This document shows positions 12,203 to 24,014 of a stretch of DNA of 64,000 nt, piece by piece. The translations under genes and the position numbers were made by a program. The number at the start of each line of letters is the position of its first letter. Position 1 is the stretch's first letter. The stretch is from Hanleya hanleyi (lineage: Eukaryota; Mollusca; Polyplacophora; Lepidopleurida; Hanleyidae), in NCBI GenBank assembly GCA_036873755.1, contig JAVTVY010039192.1, positions 62,001 to 126,000 of the forward strand, written 5' to 3'. Below the pieces are notes generated by a model. The model was not told the origin of the DNA. It worked only from the letters and a program-made list of their open reading frames with translations, and did no database searches.

Positions 12203-12913
12203 ACTTAGCAGGCAAAAATTGAGACACTGACACTGACACTCCGTGACTATTCAGTTCGTTATATTGGGGTCATTTTGAGCCTATTTGCATAACCCCCCGA
12301 GCAGAGAATCATCGGTAAATTCAAGATGGCAGTCAAAAACGTGATGTGCCCATCATTTTTCTTCAAAATTTCTGCTTTTCCGAGAGGACAAGTTTGCAAA
12401 ATATATTTTATTTCACATCAGATTAATATTCAGTAATTTATCATGCAGTTTTTACGGAGAAATTTACATAAATAAAAAATTTGAAAAATCTGACAAAAAA
12501 ATCGACCAAATTTTTTTTTGTTTTAAATGACGTGACTGTGACATCATCAAAGCGGCCATCTTTGATTTTGTTACATTTTCTGGTAGAGCTTGACCCAAGG
12601 GTATAGTGTGGTAAGTTTCAACCGCCTAGCTCAAGAGGTAAGTAAAATAATTAAGGGGGGGGGGGGGACGAAGTGGCAGCTCCCCAGGTCTGGACAGCTC
12701 CCAAAAAGCCCAGGCCAATTAAGGGGCAACGATTTGGTGTAAGACTCACGAAATATAATTGACAAAGGATCTGCTGCAAGTTGTCTTGTCAGTCTTTTGT
12801 CCAGGATATTACCTTTTCAATGGGAGGTCTTACACCAAAGCCTTGCCAATTAGGGTTAATAGGGTGATTGAATTGCATGTATCATAATCATGAGTAATTA
12901 TTTTCTTTCATAG
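12203..12913. other. Intronic DNA with a short inverted repeat and a G tract
   Basis: No gene is seen. It contains a G run at 12655-12667 and a short inverted repeat (TTTGGTGTAAGAC at about 12732 and GTCTTACACCAAA at about 12828, each beside a CAATTA block). It ends in the polypyrimidine tract and AG before the next PUSL1 exon. Confidence 0.5.
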
Positions 12914-13066
12914 AATCTTGCAAACAAAACTGGTCGCCGATGATTTCCATGCCCGATTCTGTGCTGTGTCCAGACATTACTTGTATCGTATAGCCGTCGT
13001 GAAAGATCCCATGAATTGGGCTAATCCTTCGTCTGCTCTCGAGTCGAATCGTTGTCACATGTTCAT
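12914..13066 (+). CDS. PUSL1: PUSL1-like tRNA pseudouridine synthase, core exon
   Basis: A 153-bp exon after TTTTCTTTCATAG, ending before the donor GTAAGTTC. It encodes VADDFHARFCAVSRHYLYRI, which matches the DFHAR(x)4-5SR(x)YxYR block conserved in TruA-type pseudouridine synthases. These isomerise uridine to pseudouridine in the tRNA anticodon arm. The tail (DPMNWANPSSALESNRCHMFM-like) corresponds to the variable stretch before the next conserved helix. It enters completing a codon with one base and leaves after two bases, matching both neighbours. Among TruA-like families the short form with this layout is PUSL1, probably mitochondrial in animals (family knowledge). Confidence 0.9.
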
Positions 13067-13589
13067 GTAAGTTCAGGTTTTTTTTTAAATTCAGATGACA
13101 TGTTTTTCAATTTGAACATGCATTTCCTTTGTATGACACAGATTGAACCATATCTTGACTTATAAACTCGATTAAATGGCTGATACAGTGGAAACCTCAG
13201 AATTTCATACCCTAAATCCAGGAATATTTTATGCATTTTATAATAAAGCTGAAACGAATGGCAAATTTTGGCATTCGAAGATTCGGCAGTACCATTCGAA
13301 CATTCGTTTGGAAGCGTGGGACCCAAGCTGAGACTGAGTACACAGACATTGATGGGAAAACATGACATCAGCAAATAAAAGATACACCGTTATACATGTT
13401 AAATGGTAATTAGCCAAGTGTTCTCGAGAAATTAATTAGCGAATGAAGACATGAAAACTTGGCTACTTCATGTTGTGCCTCATACACAACAACAGCAACG
13501 ACAAAACTTACAAATGTTTTGACTTTACTGCAAATGTATTCGACTACTCATTTCAGCTCAAATGCAGACTACCCATTTAACCAGACTTG

Positions 13590-14004
13590 AGCCCAACTCA
13601 CACTATGAACATTTTGTTGTATTAGAAGAAAAACACTGTTCAGAACATGTTTTGTCTGCAGTGTGAGGTGCCCAGAAACAGAAACATCTGTTCGGAACAA
13701 ATGTTCGTGAGATCAATCTTGTTTGATATTGCGAACATGTTTTGCCCTGAAACAAGTTTTGTCTTCAGTGTGTGGTGATCGCGAACATTTTGCCGAACAT
13801 TTACCAACAGTTATCCAATCAACTGGCAGCTGTCGGTCATGTGATGAAGCCGCTCTCACATGACACAACAAAATGGCCTCGCTGCTTGATCGCGGCGACT
13901 GGCGGTCAAGAGAAAATGTTCGTAGTGTGAGGTTACCATGAACAAAAACACGAAAAAACTGTTCTGTTCTAATACAGCAAATTGTTCGTAGTGTGAGTTG
14001 GGCT
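13590..14004. mobile_element. MITE with about 40-bp terminal inverted repeats
   Basis: A 415-bp element whose ends AGCCCAACTCACACTA and TAGTGTGAGTTGGGCT are inverted. Similarity continues inward (ATTTTGTTGTATTAGAA / TTCTAATACAGCAAAT). Flanks are TTG (13587-13589) and TTA (14005-14007), a decayed 3-bp duplication compatible with Harbinger-type insertion. GAACATTTTGTT-type motifs recur inside. Non-coding, in a PUSL1 intron. Confidence 0.75.
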
Positions 14005-14214
14005 TTACCGCCTGTCACCGTTAGCCAATTCAATATGGGGATAGCCGTATTGTTTATACAATATGTCCTTGCGGCAATGATATTGTGCACATCCGTTGTG
14101 CTACTTTTTGTCTTTACATACCATATGGTGAGACGGCATGCTCCATTTTAAAATTATAAACAAAAATGGATAATAACTATCACATCATGAAGAATTTTGG
14201 ACAATTTACAGCTG

Positions 14215-14495
14215 GATATATTGAGAGTATAGAGAGAGAATTAAGATTTAATGTTTACATTGAGAGTATTTACAGCTGGATATATATGTAGAGTATTTAC
14301 AGTTGGATATATGTAGAGTATTTACAGCTGGATGTATGGAGAGCATATACATCTGGATATATGGAGAGTATTTACAGCTGAATATGTAAAGAGTATTTAC
14401 AGTTAGATATTTGATGAGTTTTTACAGCTGGATATATGGAGGGTATTTACAACTGGATATATGGAGAGTATATACAGCTGGATATATGGAGAGTA
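14215..14495 (+). repeat. 25-bp minisatellite, first block
   Basis: Units of the form ACAGCTGGATATATGGAGAGTATTT (25 bp; given here only as the family of the large array from 15124). The block is separated from the main array by about 630 bp of unrelated sequence. Confidence 0.9.
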
Positions 14496-15120
14496 TCATC
14501 ATCCGAACGCATGGCACGATCATACGTAGAAACTTCTGCTCGTAGCCATGCGGTAACGGGTGCTATCTGAGTGTAATAGGGCGTTTCCCAAATGGTCACA
14601 TCCGACTGGTCCCGTTACATCCGACATCGGTGCAATCACATTCATACAACGAAGACACACCTCCAGAAAGCGATCGATTGAAATGATCCCATGGTGGGCC
14701 TCGAAGTGCCCCCATCACAAAATAAAAAGCTTATCATTTTCCTGTGGTCTGCCGCCGATTTTATTTTGTTTTCAAATATGTTAGGCCGTTTGTTTCTTAA
14801 GATAAACGAAGAAGCCTGCTCCACTAGAGTGAGAAATAAAATAGCTAATTTGCACAACTTCGTTTTGGTCTCGCGTAGACTCCCCCAGTCTTGCGCCTCG
14901 TGAAACTGACATGTTTGCATGTCTGAGTAATATTTGAATACAGATAATTTCATTGGCTCGTTTAAATGGGGCCGACATTTGACCTCATGCTTTGGGAACA
15001 ACTTTCGAACTGGATTATCTCCCTCTAGATAGATGGCGCCGTGTGAAATACATGCCGAATCACAGCGAAAATCTAAGGGTAGTGTTAAGTGAAACGTGAA
15101 ATGCCCTTAGAAAGCTAAGA
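14496..15120. other. Unique segment interrupting the minisatellite
   Basis: Non-repetitive DNA between two blocks of the 25-bp array. It holds open frames of 60-120 aa on both strands with no recognisable domain, which I regard as chance. No terminal inverted repeats or duplications were found at its borders, so its origin is unclear. Confidence 0.4.
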
Positions 15121-15431
15121 TGGGAGAGTATTTACAGCTGGATATAGGAAGAGTGTTTATAGCTAGATATATAGAGAGTATTTACAGCTGGCTATATAGA
15201 GAAGATTTAGAGCTAGATATATGGCGAGTATATACAGCTGTATATGGAGAGTATTTACAGCTGGATATATGGAGAGTATATACAGCTGGATTATAGAGAG
15301 TATTCACAGCTAGATATATGGAGAATATTTACAGTTCGATATATGGAGAGTATTTACAGCTGGATATATAGAGAGTATTTACAGCTAGATATATGGAGAA
15401 TATTTAAAGTTGGATATATGGAGAGTATCTT

Positions 15432-18118
15432 CAGCTGGATATATGGAGAGTATTTTTGGCTGGATATATGGATAGTATTTACGGCTGGATATATGGGGAG
15501 TATTCACAGATGGGTATATGGAGAGTATAATTTACAGTTGAATACATGGAGTGTATTCACAGATGGATATATGGAGAGTATTTGTAGTTGGATATATTGA
15601 GATTATTTACAGCTGGATATATGGAGAGTATTTACAGCTGGATATGGAGAGTATTCACAGCTGTATATATGGAGAGTGTTTACAGCTGGATATATGGAGA
15701 GTATTCACAGATGGATGTATGAAGAGTATAATTTACAGTTGAATATATGGAGAGTGTTTACAGTTGGATATATGGAGATGGACATATGGAGAGTATAATT
15801 TACAGTTGGATATATGGAGAGTATTCACAGATGTATATATGGAGAGTAGCTGCAGCTGGATATATTGAGAGTATTTACAACTGGATATACGGAGGGTATT
15901 TACAGCTGGATATTTATTCAAATCAATCTCAACAGGTCCAGGGGACCCAGTAACTGAGACGATATATATGGAGAGTAGTCACAGCTGGATATATGGAGAG
16001 TATTTACAGATGGATATATGGAGCATATTTATAGATGGATATTTAGGCCCCATAAAAAAAATGCCTTGTTTCCCATCACCGCCCGCCCCGAATTTTCCAC
16101 CCGCCCCGATTTATTTTTTATTTTTTCTTATCTGCCTTGTTGGTGTTTCTTTTGGTATGAAAATGAGACTGAACTGACTCTGGTTTGTACCAGTGAATGT
16201 TGTGGTGGGCTACATATTTTTGATCTGTAATTGGACCTTGTTGAAGGTCTTTCAATGACAAGTATCTTTGCTGTAATCAAGGCGACATGTCCGTGATATT
16301 GTCGCGCCGTTTGCAATTTTATGGTTGTAATCTTATTTTCGTTCTGTTTGTGTATGAATTTCTAGTCGTATATAAATCTATAGTAGTAATACAGGAACAC
16401 AACATCTGCAGCATTGTCACGGTATAAATGTATAGTTGATATTTATTTTCCGTTGAAGAATTTACGTTGTTCTATTCCTCAGTGATATAGTTTCATGCCT
16501 AGTGGACTTTGTGGTATGACTGCCCAAGGTCATATTCATGATTTTCAATTCATTATCGTCCTAGCCTGTTCATTTCGCGAGAATAGATCAATTTATTGTT
16601 TCCTGCTGGAATAAAACACCCACAGGTTTGTCTTTCAAATCACAATGATTCAGATTTTATCAATACCATCTTTCGAGTTCTGTCTACCTGCATAGAAATG
16701 GAGAGTTTGCGACTACAACATCAGAATGAGATGACCTCACATGTAGCGGTATATGCAGGAGGTGAGAATGGAAATACAAACGCCATGGGATTTCTGCCGA
16801 TTTATCGCAAGACCGTGTACAAAATGAAACTTTAAAATGAATTGTATATATATATATAAAATAGAACCAAATTGGACTATCACTATCTTAATATCAGTGG
16901 ATTCTTGAATGAACTGAAGCATTCCTATGCCCTTCCGAAAATGAAAAATAAAAAAGGACCGACCGTCCGACTTTTTGAAAACTCAGTGATGGGAAACAAG
17001 GCATTTTTTTATGGGGCCTTATAGAAAGTATTTACAGCTGGATACTTGGAGAGTAGTTACAGCTGCTTATATGAAGAGTATTTACAGTTAGATATATGGA
17101 TGGTATTTGCAGCTGGGTATGTGGATCAGATGGTATTTACAGATGGATATATGTATGGTATTTACAAATGGATATATGGAGAATATTTAGTGCTGAATAT
17201 GTTAGGAGTATTTATAGCTGGATATATTACAGCTGGATATATGTAGAGCATTTACAGCTGGATATTTGGAGAGTATATATGGCTGCATATAGAGAGAGTA
17301 TTTAAAGCTGGATATATGTGGAGTATTTACATGTGAATATGTGGGGAGTATTTCCAGCTTGATATATGAAGAGTATCTACAACTGGATATGTAGACTATT
17401 TAGACTATTTACAGCTGGACATTTGACTTACAGCTGGATATATATAGATTATTTACAGCTTGATATATAGAGTATTTTCTGCTGGATATATAGAGAGTAT
17501 TTATAGCTGGATATAGAAAGTATTTCGACTGGATATATATATAGTATTTAGAAAAAGAGCGATCTTCTGATGTGGAGAAGAGGTATAAGAAAAAAATAAC
17601 AAATAGCGTTCTTGTATTTAGAGTATTTACATCTGGACATACAGATAGTATTTACAGCTGGATTTATGGAGAGTATTTACAGCTGGATATATGGAGAGTA
17701 TTTGCAGCTGGATATATGGAGAGTATTTACAGCTGGATATATGGGGAGTATTTACAGCTGGATATTTGGAGAGTATTTGCAGCTCCAGAGTATTCGCAGC
17801 TGGATATATGAAGATTATTTGCAGCTAGATATATGGAGAGTATTTACAGAGCTCTGGTATTTACAACTGAATATATGAGTATTTGGAGTATTTACTGCTG
17901 GAGATATGGAGAGTATTTACAGGTGGATATATATAGAGTATTTACAGCTGGACATACATATACATGTAGTATTTACAGCTGGATTTATGGAGAGTATTTA
18001 CTGCTGGATATATGGAGAGTATTTGCAGCTGGATATATGGACAGTATTAACAGCTGGATATATGGAAATTATTTATGGTTGGATGTTTGGAGAGTATTTG
18101 CAGCTGGATATATGGAGA
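15432..18118 (+). repeat. 2.7-kb tandem segmental duplication, copy A
   Basis: Matches 18119-20874 almost base for base, with a start-to-start offset of 2669 bp at the 5' side and 2752 bp at the 3' side. The 83-bp difference is fully explained: a 70-bp stretch of minisatellite present only in copy B (about 18690-18760), two 6-bp insertions in B, and one extra T in a T run. Only a handful of substitutions were seen. The duplication is therefore recent, or is maintained by exchange. Confidence 0.9.
16046..17018. mobile_element. TTA-flanked DNA transposon inside minisatellite, copy A
   Basis: A 973-bp element with inverted ends starting GGCCCCATAAAAAAA and continuing through ATGCCTTGTTTCCCATCAC, about 36 bp in all. 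It is flanked by TTA (16043-16045 and 17019-17021). The TTA duplication suggests PIF/Harbinger. No transposase is seen; the internal frames are under 85 aa and lack known motifs. Insertion split a minisatellite unit before the block duplicated, because copy B holds it at the same place. Confidence 0.8.
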
Positions 18119-20874
18119 GTATTTTTGGCTGGATATATGGATAGTATTTACGGCTGGATATATGGGGAGTATTCACAGATGGATATATGGAGAGTATAAT
18201 TTACAGTTGAATACATGGAGTGTATTCACAGATGGATATATGGAGAGTATTTGTAGTTGGATATATTGAGATTATTTACAGCTGGATATATGGAGAGTAT
18301 TTACAGCTGGATATGGAGAGTATTCACAGCTGTATATATGGAGAGTGTTTACAGCTGGATATATGGAGAGTATTCACAGATGGATGTATGAAGAGTATAA
18401 TTTACAGTTGAATATATGGAGAGTGTTTACAGTTGGATATATGGAGATGGATATACGGAGAGTATAATTTACAGTTGGATATATGGAGAGTATTCACAGA
18501 TGTATATATGGAGAGTAGCTGCAGCTGGATATATTGAGAGTATTTACAACTGGATATACGGAGGGTATTTACAGCTGGATATTTATTCAAATCAATCTCA
18601 ACAGGTCCAGGGGACCCAGTAACTGAGACGATATATATGGAGAGTAGTCACAGCTGGATATATGGAGAGTATTTACAGATGGATATATGGAGAGTATTTA
18701 CGGCTGGATGGGAGTATTTATGGTTGAATATAAAGAGAGTATTTACAGCTGGATATATGGAGCATATTTATAGATGGATATTTAGGCCCCATAAAAAAAA
18801 TGCCTTGTTTCCCATCACCGCCCGCCCCGAATTTTCCACCCGCCCCGATTTATTTTTTATTTTTTCTTATCTGCCTTGTTGGTGTTTCTTTTGGTATGAA
18901 AATGAGACTGAACTGACTCTGGTTTGTACCAGTGAATGTTGTGGTGGGCTACATATTTTTGATCTGTAATTGGACCTTGTTGAAGGTCTTTCAATGACAA
19001 GTATCTTTGCTGTAATCAAGGCGACATGTCCGTGATATTGTCGCGCCGTTTGCAATTTTATGGTTGTAATCTTATTTTCGTTCTGTTTGTGTATGAATTT
19101 CTAGTCGTATATAAATCTATAGTAGTAATACAGGAACACAACATCTGCAGCATTGTCACGGTATAAATGTATAGTTGATATTTATTTTCCGTTGAAGAAT
19201 TTACGTTGTTCTATTCCTCAGTGATATAGTTTCATGCCTAGTGGACTTTGTGGTATGACTGCCCAAGGTCATATTCATGATTTTCAATTCATTATCGTCC
19301 TAGCCTGTTCATTTCGCGAGAATAGATCAATTTATTGTTTCCTGCTGGAATAAAACACCCACAGGTTTGTCTTTCAAATCACAATGATTCAGATTTTATC
19401 AATACCATCTTTCGAGTTCTGTCTACATGTACCTGCATAGAAATGGAGAGTTTGCGACTACAACATCAGAATGAGATGACCTCACATGTAGCGGTATATG
19501 CAGGAGGTGAGAATGGAAATACAAACGCCATGGGATTTCTGCCGATTTATCGCAAGACCGTGTACAAAATGAAACTTTAAAATGAATTGTATATATATAT
19601 ATAAAATAGAACCAAATTGGACTATCACTATCTTAATATCAGTGGATTCTTGAATGAACTGAAGCATTCCTATGCCCTTCCGAAAATGAAAAATAAAAAA
19701 GGACCGACCGTCCGACTTTTTGAAAACTCAGTGATGGGAAACAAGGCATTTTTTTTATGGGGCCTTATAGAAAGTATTTACAGCTGGATACTTGGAGAGT
19801 AGTTACAGCTGCTTATATGAAGAGTATTTACAGTTAGATATATGGATGGTATTTGCAGCTGGGTATGTGGATCAGATGGTACATGTATTTACAGATGGAT
19901 ATATGTATGGTATTTACAAATGGATATATGGAGAATATTTAGTGCTGAATATGTTAGGAGTATTTATAGCTGGATATATTACAGCTGGATATATGTAGAG
20001 CATTTACAGCTGGATATTTGGAGAGTATATATGGCTGCATATAGAGAGAGTATTTAAAGCTGGATATATGTGGAGTATTTACATGTGAATATGTGGGGAG
20101 TATTTCCAGCTTGATATATGAAGAGTATCTACAACTGGATATATAGACTATTTAGACTATTTACAGCTGGACATTTTACTTACAGCTGGATATATATAGA
20201 TTATTTACAGCTTGATATATAGAGTATTTTCTGCTGGATATATAGAGAGTATTTATAGCTGGATATAGAAAGTATTTCGACTGGATATATATATAGTATT
20301 TAGAAAAAGAGCGATCTTCTGATGTGGAGAAGAGGTATAAGAAAAAAATAACAAATAGCGTTCTTGTATTTAGAGTATTTACATCTGGACATACAGATAG
20401 TATTTACAGCTGGATTTATGGAGAGTATTTACAGCTGGATATATGGAGAGTATTTGCAGCTGGATATATGGAGAGTATTTACAGCTGGATATATGGGGAG
20501 TATTTACAGCTGGATATTTGGAGAGTATTTGCAGCTCCAGAGTATTCGCAGCTGGATATATGAAGATTATTTGCAGCTAGATATATGGAGAGTATTTACA
20601 GAGCTCTGGTATTTACAACTGAATATATGAGTATTTGGAGTATTTACTGCTGGAGATATGGAGAGTATTTACAGGTGGATATATATAGAGTATTTACAGC
20701 TGGACATACATATACATGTAGTATTTACAGCTGGATTTATGGAGAGTATTTACTGCTGGATATATGGAGAGTATTTGCAGCTGGATATATGGACAGTATT
20801 AACAGCTGGATATATGGAAATTATTTATGGTTGGATGTTTGGAGAGTATTTGCAGCTGGATATATGGAGAGTAT
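18119..20874 (+). repeat. 2.7-kb tandem segmental duplication, copy B
   Basis: Second copy of the block described for 15432-18118. It carries the extra 70 bp of minisatellite and two TACATGTA octamers (19424-19431, 19880-19887) that are absent from copy A. Everything else aligns with very few changes. Confidence 0.9.
18785..19764. mobile_element. TTA-flanked DNA transposon inside minisatellite, copy B
   Basis: 980-bp duplicate of the element at 16046-17018, with the same ends and TTA flanks (18782-18784, 19765-19767). It is 7 bp longer: one 6-bp TACATGTA-forming insertion at 19424 and one T in the terminal T run. Confidence 0.8.
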
Positions 20875-21472
20875 TCACAGCTGGATATATGAAGAGTATT
20901 TGCAGCTACATATATGGAGAGTATTTAAAGCTGGTATTTACAACTGAATATTTAGTGTATTTGGAGTATCTACTGCTGGATAAATGGAGAGTATTTACAG
21001 GTGGAGAAACAGAGTATTTACAACTGGATATAATTCAGCTGGATATATAGTATGTGTATATACAACTGAATGTATAGAGTATTTGGAGTATTTACAGCTG
21101 AATATATGGAGAATATTTACAGCTGGATATATATATATAGTATTTACAGCTGGATATATGGAGAGTATTTACAACTGGATATTTGGAGAGTATTTAGAGG
21201 TGGATATATAGAGAGTATTTTTAAATGGAAACTGAATTGATGCTGCACTCTTTTTGTCTGACTGGAGAATTTGTTGCACTTGAACAAAATTATACTCAAA
21301 CCAGAAAGTCTGTTTTGATACAAATATATACACTAGCTCGGATGAGCTATTTCTTCTGACCATAAATATCAAAGTTTCATTATTGAACTGCTACTAAAAT
21401 ATTATTCATTGGATGTTGAAAAAGGGAAATTTCCATATTGAAGATGGTTTACTGATATCATAATTTTTTCAG

Positions 21473-21706
21473 TCAACCCTTCGATGTTGAGAAACTCCAT
21501 AAAGCCGCTCGTGTCTTGGCAGGCACGCATGATTTCAGTGCATTCACCGACCACACTGTTCTAAGGAAGAGCCATAAAAATCCTGTCAAGTCTTGTGTCC
21601 ATCGGCGTGAAGTCCGGCGAACTGTTTTTACAGAACTACCAATGGCACACGAACAGACACACCAACATCTGGGAAGTGCATGTCTCATTCATTTCTTTAT
21701 AAACAG
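21473..21706 (+). CDS. PUSL1: PUSL1-like tRNA pseudouridine synthase, exon
   Basis: A 234-bp exon after TAATTTTTTCAG, ending before GTATGTTT. The one-base entry completes a codon begun in the 12914-13066 exon. It encodes FDVEKLHKAARVLAGTHDFS and continues with AFTDHTVLRKSHKNPVKSC, then a basic stretch and a hydrophobic strand LGSACLIHFFIN. The AxxLxGxHDFxAF block is the second hallmark of TruA-type enzymes and the final strand precedes the RRMVG motif. The exit is after two bases of a codon, while the next recognised exon starts in phase 0. A mini-exon of 3n+1 bases (family residues SFLYKQ-like) must lie between 21707 and 23548; I could not locate it. Confidence 0.93.
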
Positions 21707-21864
21707 GTATGTTTTAATACATCGTATATTGCCATGGTGAGGTTCACCTGACTGTCATCCATCTTATTCTGTTATCTTTCTTGTCTATGCAGTAGATCTT
21801 GATCATGGTCGCCGATTATCACCAACTTCAGATATCCATTGGTGCAAAGAAGAAACCTTTTGAT

Positions 21865-22450
21865 TTTCAGATCAAAGTGCAAGATCACTGCAGCTCCAAC
21901 CAGAAAATCATGAAAAAAATTCTGATCTTTAGGTTTTACCAAACTAGGATGCCCTATAACCATCAAAGAGAAGAATCCTGCCAACTTTGGGGTCAAAGGG
22001 TCAAGGTCAGTGGGTCAAGGTCAATGTTGCCCAACCAGAAAATTATTTAACATCTTGTTTGGGCGATATCTTCAGTTCTGATCTGCAGGTTTTACCAATC
22101 CTATATATACCATAACATTGGAAGAGAAGAATTCTTTCAACTTCATCGCTGTATAGCTGAAATATTGCTGAATGTGATCTTACTTCTCTCTCTCTCTCTC
22201 TCCTATCAACTTTAAGGTCAAAAGGTCAAGGTCACTGCAGCCCAAACCAAGGGATGGTTTAACATTCCGGATTTGTGTGATATCTCCAGTACTCAGGATT
22301 GCAGGTTTCACCAGACTCGAAGTATACACATGTACATGTACCTTAATGTTTCATGAGCAAGAGATAAACCCTACATGAACTTTGAGGTCAAGGTCACTTA
22401 GGAACCAAAGCAATCATGTGCATGTACCTTTTGGTCAAGGATGTATGGGA
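21865..22450 (+). repeat. Intronic repeat with TCAAGGTCA motifs
   Basis: Two to three diverged units of about 210-230 bp, each with AACTTT(G/A)GGTCAAA, GGTCAAGGTCA and then a GCAGGTTT(T/C)ACCA block. A TC run lies at 22181-22202 and TACATGTA octamers at 22333 and 22494. TCAAGGTCA matches the extended half-site bound by monomeric nuclear receptors such as ERR and FTZ-F1 (family knowledge); function here is not shown. Confidence 0.6.
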
Positions 22451-23548
22451 TAGGCCTGTGTATTACCACACATCATGTTTGAGTTCGAGCATATACATGT
22501 ATGTTACCATTTGAATCACGTATAGCACGTACCCTTGGCAGTGCTCCATCTTCACATTTCAAGTCAAATACTACACTAACGTTCCGTCATTTACCTTGAC
22601 CTAATGTATAGGGTAAATTGTTCAAACTGTAAAGTGAGGATTTTCTTTGATGTCAATTTGTGTGATTTCGACATATGGCAAGTGGTGGTTGTATTGATGT
22701 TCATTTCCTTCGAATAGCCAATCAAATTTGAATTTAATAGAGGTCATACAGTTGCACTTCTTCTTATATGGACCACAAAATATTTATAGAGCTATGACAT
22801 AATCAAACCTGTACTCTGATCGGAAAATGTGTTATGTTAATTCAGCAAAGGTAACACGTGTAATGTTCGACATGGATGTGCGAAGATGCTGTGCTCTAGC
22901 TTGTTCTTAACTGTTCTCAAAATATATGTCAGTCAGAGATCTCCAATGTGTATCTTCTGATCCCCAGAATTGGAGACCAAGAGCACACAAATATTCAACG
23001 ACTTGTGACGAAAAGATGGAGCTTCTTGATATTGGGGCATGCTTGTAACTGGCACAAGGCATTCCAAACAGAATGGCATGGTGCACCGAGTTGGAACTCC
23101 CTAGCATATGGCATGCCATACAACAGAGAGAATGGCGTATGCCATTCCCATTAAAACTCCCCTCCATACTGATCAGAACACTAAACTGGGCAAGGTGTAT
23201 GCCATTTAGATCACTAGCATATATGCCATTCCTATCAAGGAACTCATACCCTAATTTTAAGACACTCCCTAATCATTTTCAGCCTCTGATAATTCATCAT
23301 GTAATTCAAGTCCTGTTGCAACATTGTTAATTAGATACTGAAAACTACCGACATTTCCCATTACAAAAAAAAAAATCCATTATTAAAATGTTAGGCATGT
23401 TAGGACTGTAAATAAATTTGAATATTCAGTATTGGATGTATTTGATTTCTAATGATTCAAGTCTTATAGACCCTGCAGCTGTGGTAGATCAGACACTGTG
23501 ATGATGAATGTTTGAATAAATTGTTGTGAAATATGAAACTTGTTCCAG
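22451..23548. other. PUSL1 intron, unresolved part
   Basis: AT-rich DNA with a short imperfect repeat of GGCATGCCAT-like and ATGCCATT motifs at 23060-23230. The missing PUSL1 mini-exon should lie somewhere in 21707-23548. No other feature was recognised. Confidence 0.4.
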
Positions 23549-23729
23549 GTGAGACGGATGGTCGGTGCGATGGTTCGAGTGGCCCAGGGGCAGAATACTC
23601 TGCAGGACATCGAGGACACACTGGTTAACCCACACAAATACACGTGCCGCAATCATGACCAGATGGTGTGTCATCATGCTGTACCACCTCATGGATTGTA
23701 CCTGAAAGAGGTAGAATACAATATGAAAG
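23549..23729 (+). CDS. PUSL1: PUSL1-like tRNA pseudouridine synthase, RRMVG exon
   Basis: A 181-bp exon after AACTTGTTCCAG, starting in phase 0 and ending after one base before the donor GTGTGTGG. It encodes VRRMVGAMVRVAQGQNTLQD and continues to a C-terminal PPHGLYLKEVEYN block. Both are diagnostic: the VRRMVG helix and the AP(x)HGLxLxxVxY motif close the TruA catalytic domain. If the donor is not used, the frame would run on to a TGA at 23852-23854. The spliced version joins in phase to the exon at 25200. Confidence 0.93.
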
Positions 23730-24014
23730 GTGTGTGGTGTGTCCTTGACCAGTGCATGCAATATGGCCGCCATAATCAGAACTTGCTAATGTTCTGGCAG
23801 TTTCCGATGTACAGTAATTCCTCTAATAAATCGATCGCTGGAAGTGATATTTGAGGTGGTAAAACAGATGGGTGATCGATTTATTACAATCCGGTAAAGT
23901 GGCAAATTCCCGAAAGTCTGACTATGATCAATGTTACCAGAGAGTGAACCAGAGAGTTTTTGCAAAAATGTTTATCATTTAGCTTATCTTAGCTTTATCA
24001 TCGTAAGCTTATAC

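Larger units (their letters stand above)
15124..21232 (+). repeat. 25-bp CAGCTG-containing minisatellite array
   Basis: Tandem 25-bp units: the core CAGCTGGATATATGGAGAG is followed by TATTTA. Each unit keeps a CAGCTG hexamer. Units vary (CAGATGG, TTTGCAG, ATTCACAG, TATTTTTGG). The array is interrupted twice by the same transposon (16046-17018, 18785-19764) because a 2.7-kb block was tandemly duplicated. The unit is not a multiple of three, so all three + frames give repetitive peptides around WIYGEYLQLDIWRVF; no gene is inferred. Confidence 0.95.

Noticed and set aside
15244..21211. Trp/Tyr-rich repeat proteins (WIYGEYLQLDIWRVF)
   Set aside because: Three-frame translation of the 25-bp minisatellite. 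All frames are equally open, and units are not conserved at codon positions.
23730..23854. Read-through C-terminus of PUSL1 to TGA 23852
   Set aside because: Possible as an isoform, but the donor GTGTGTGG joins in phase to a credible last exon at 25200.
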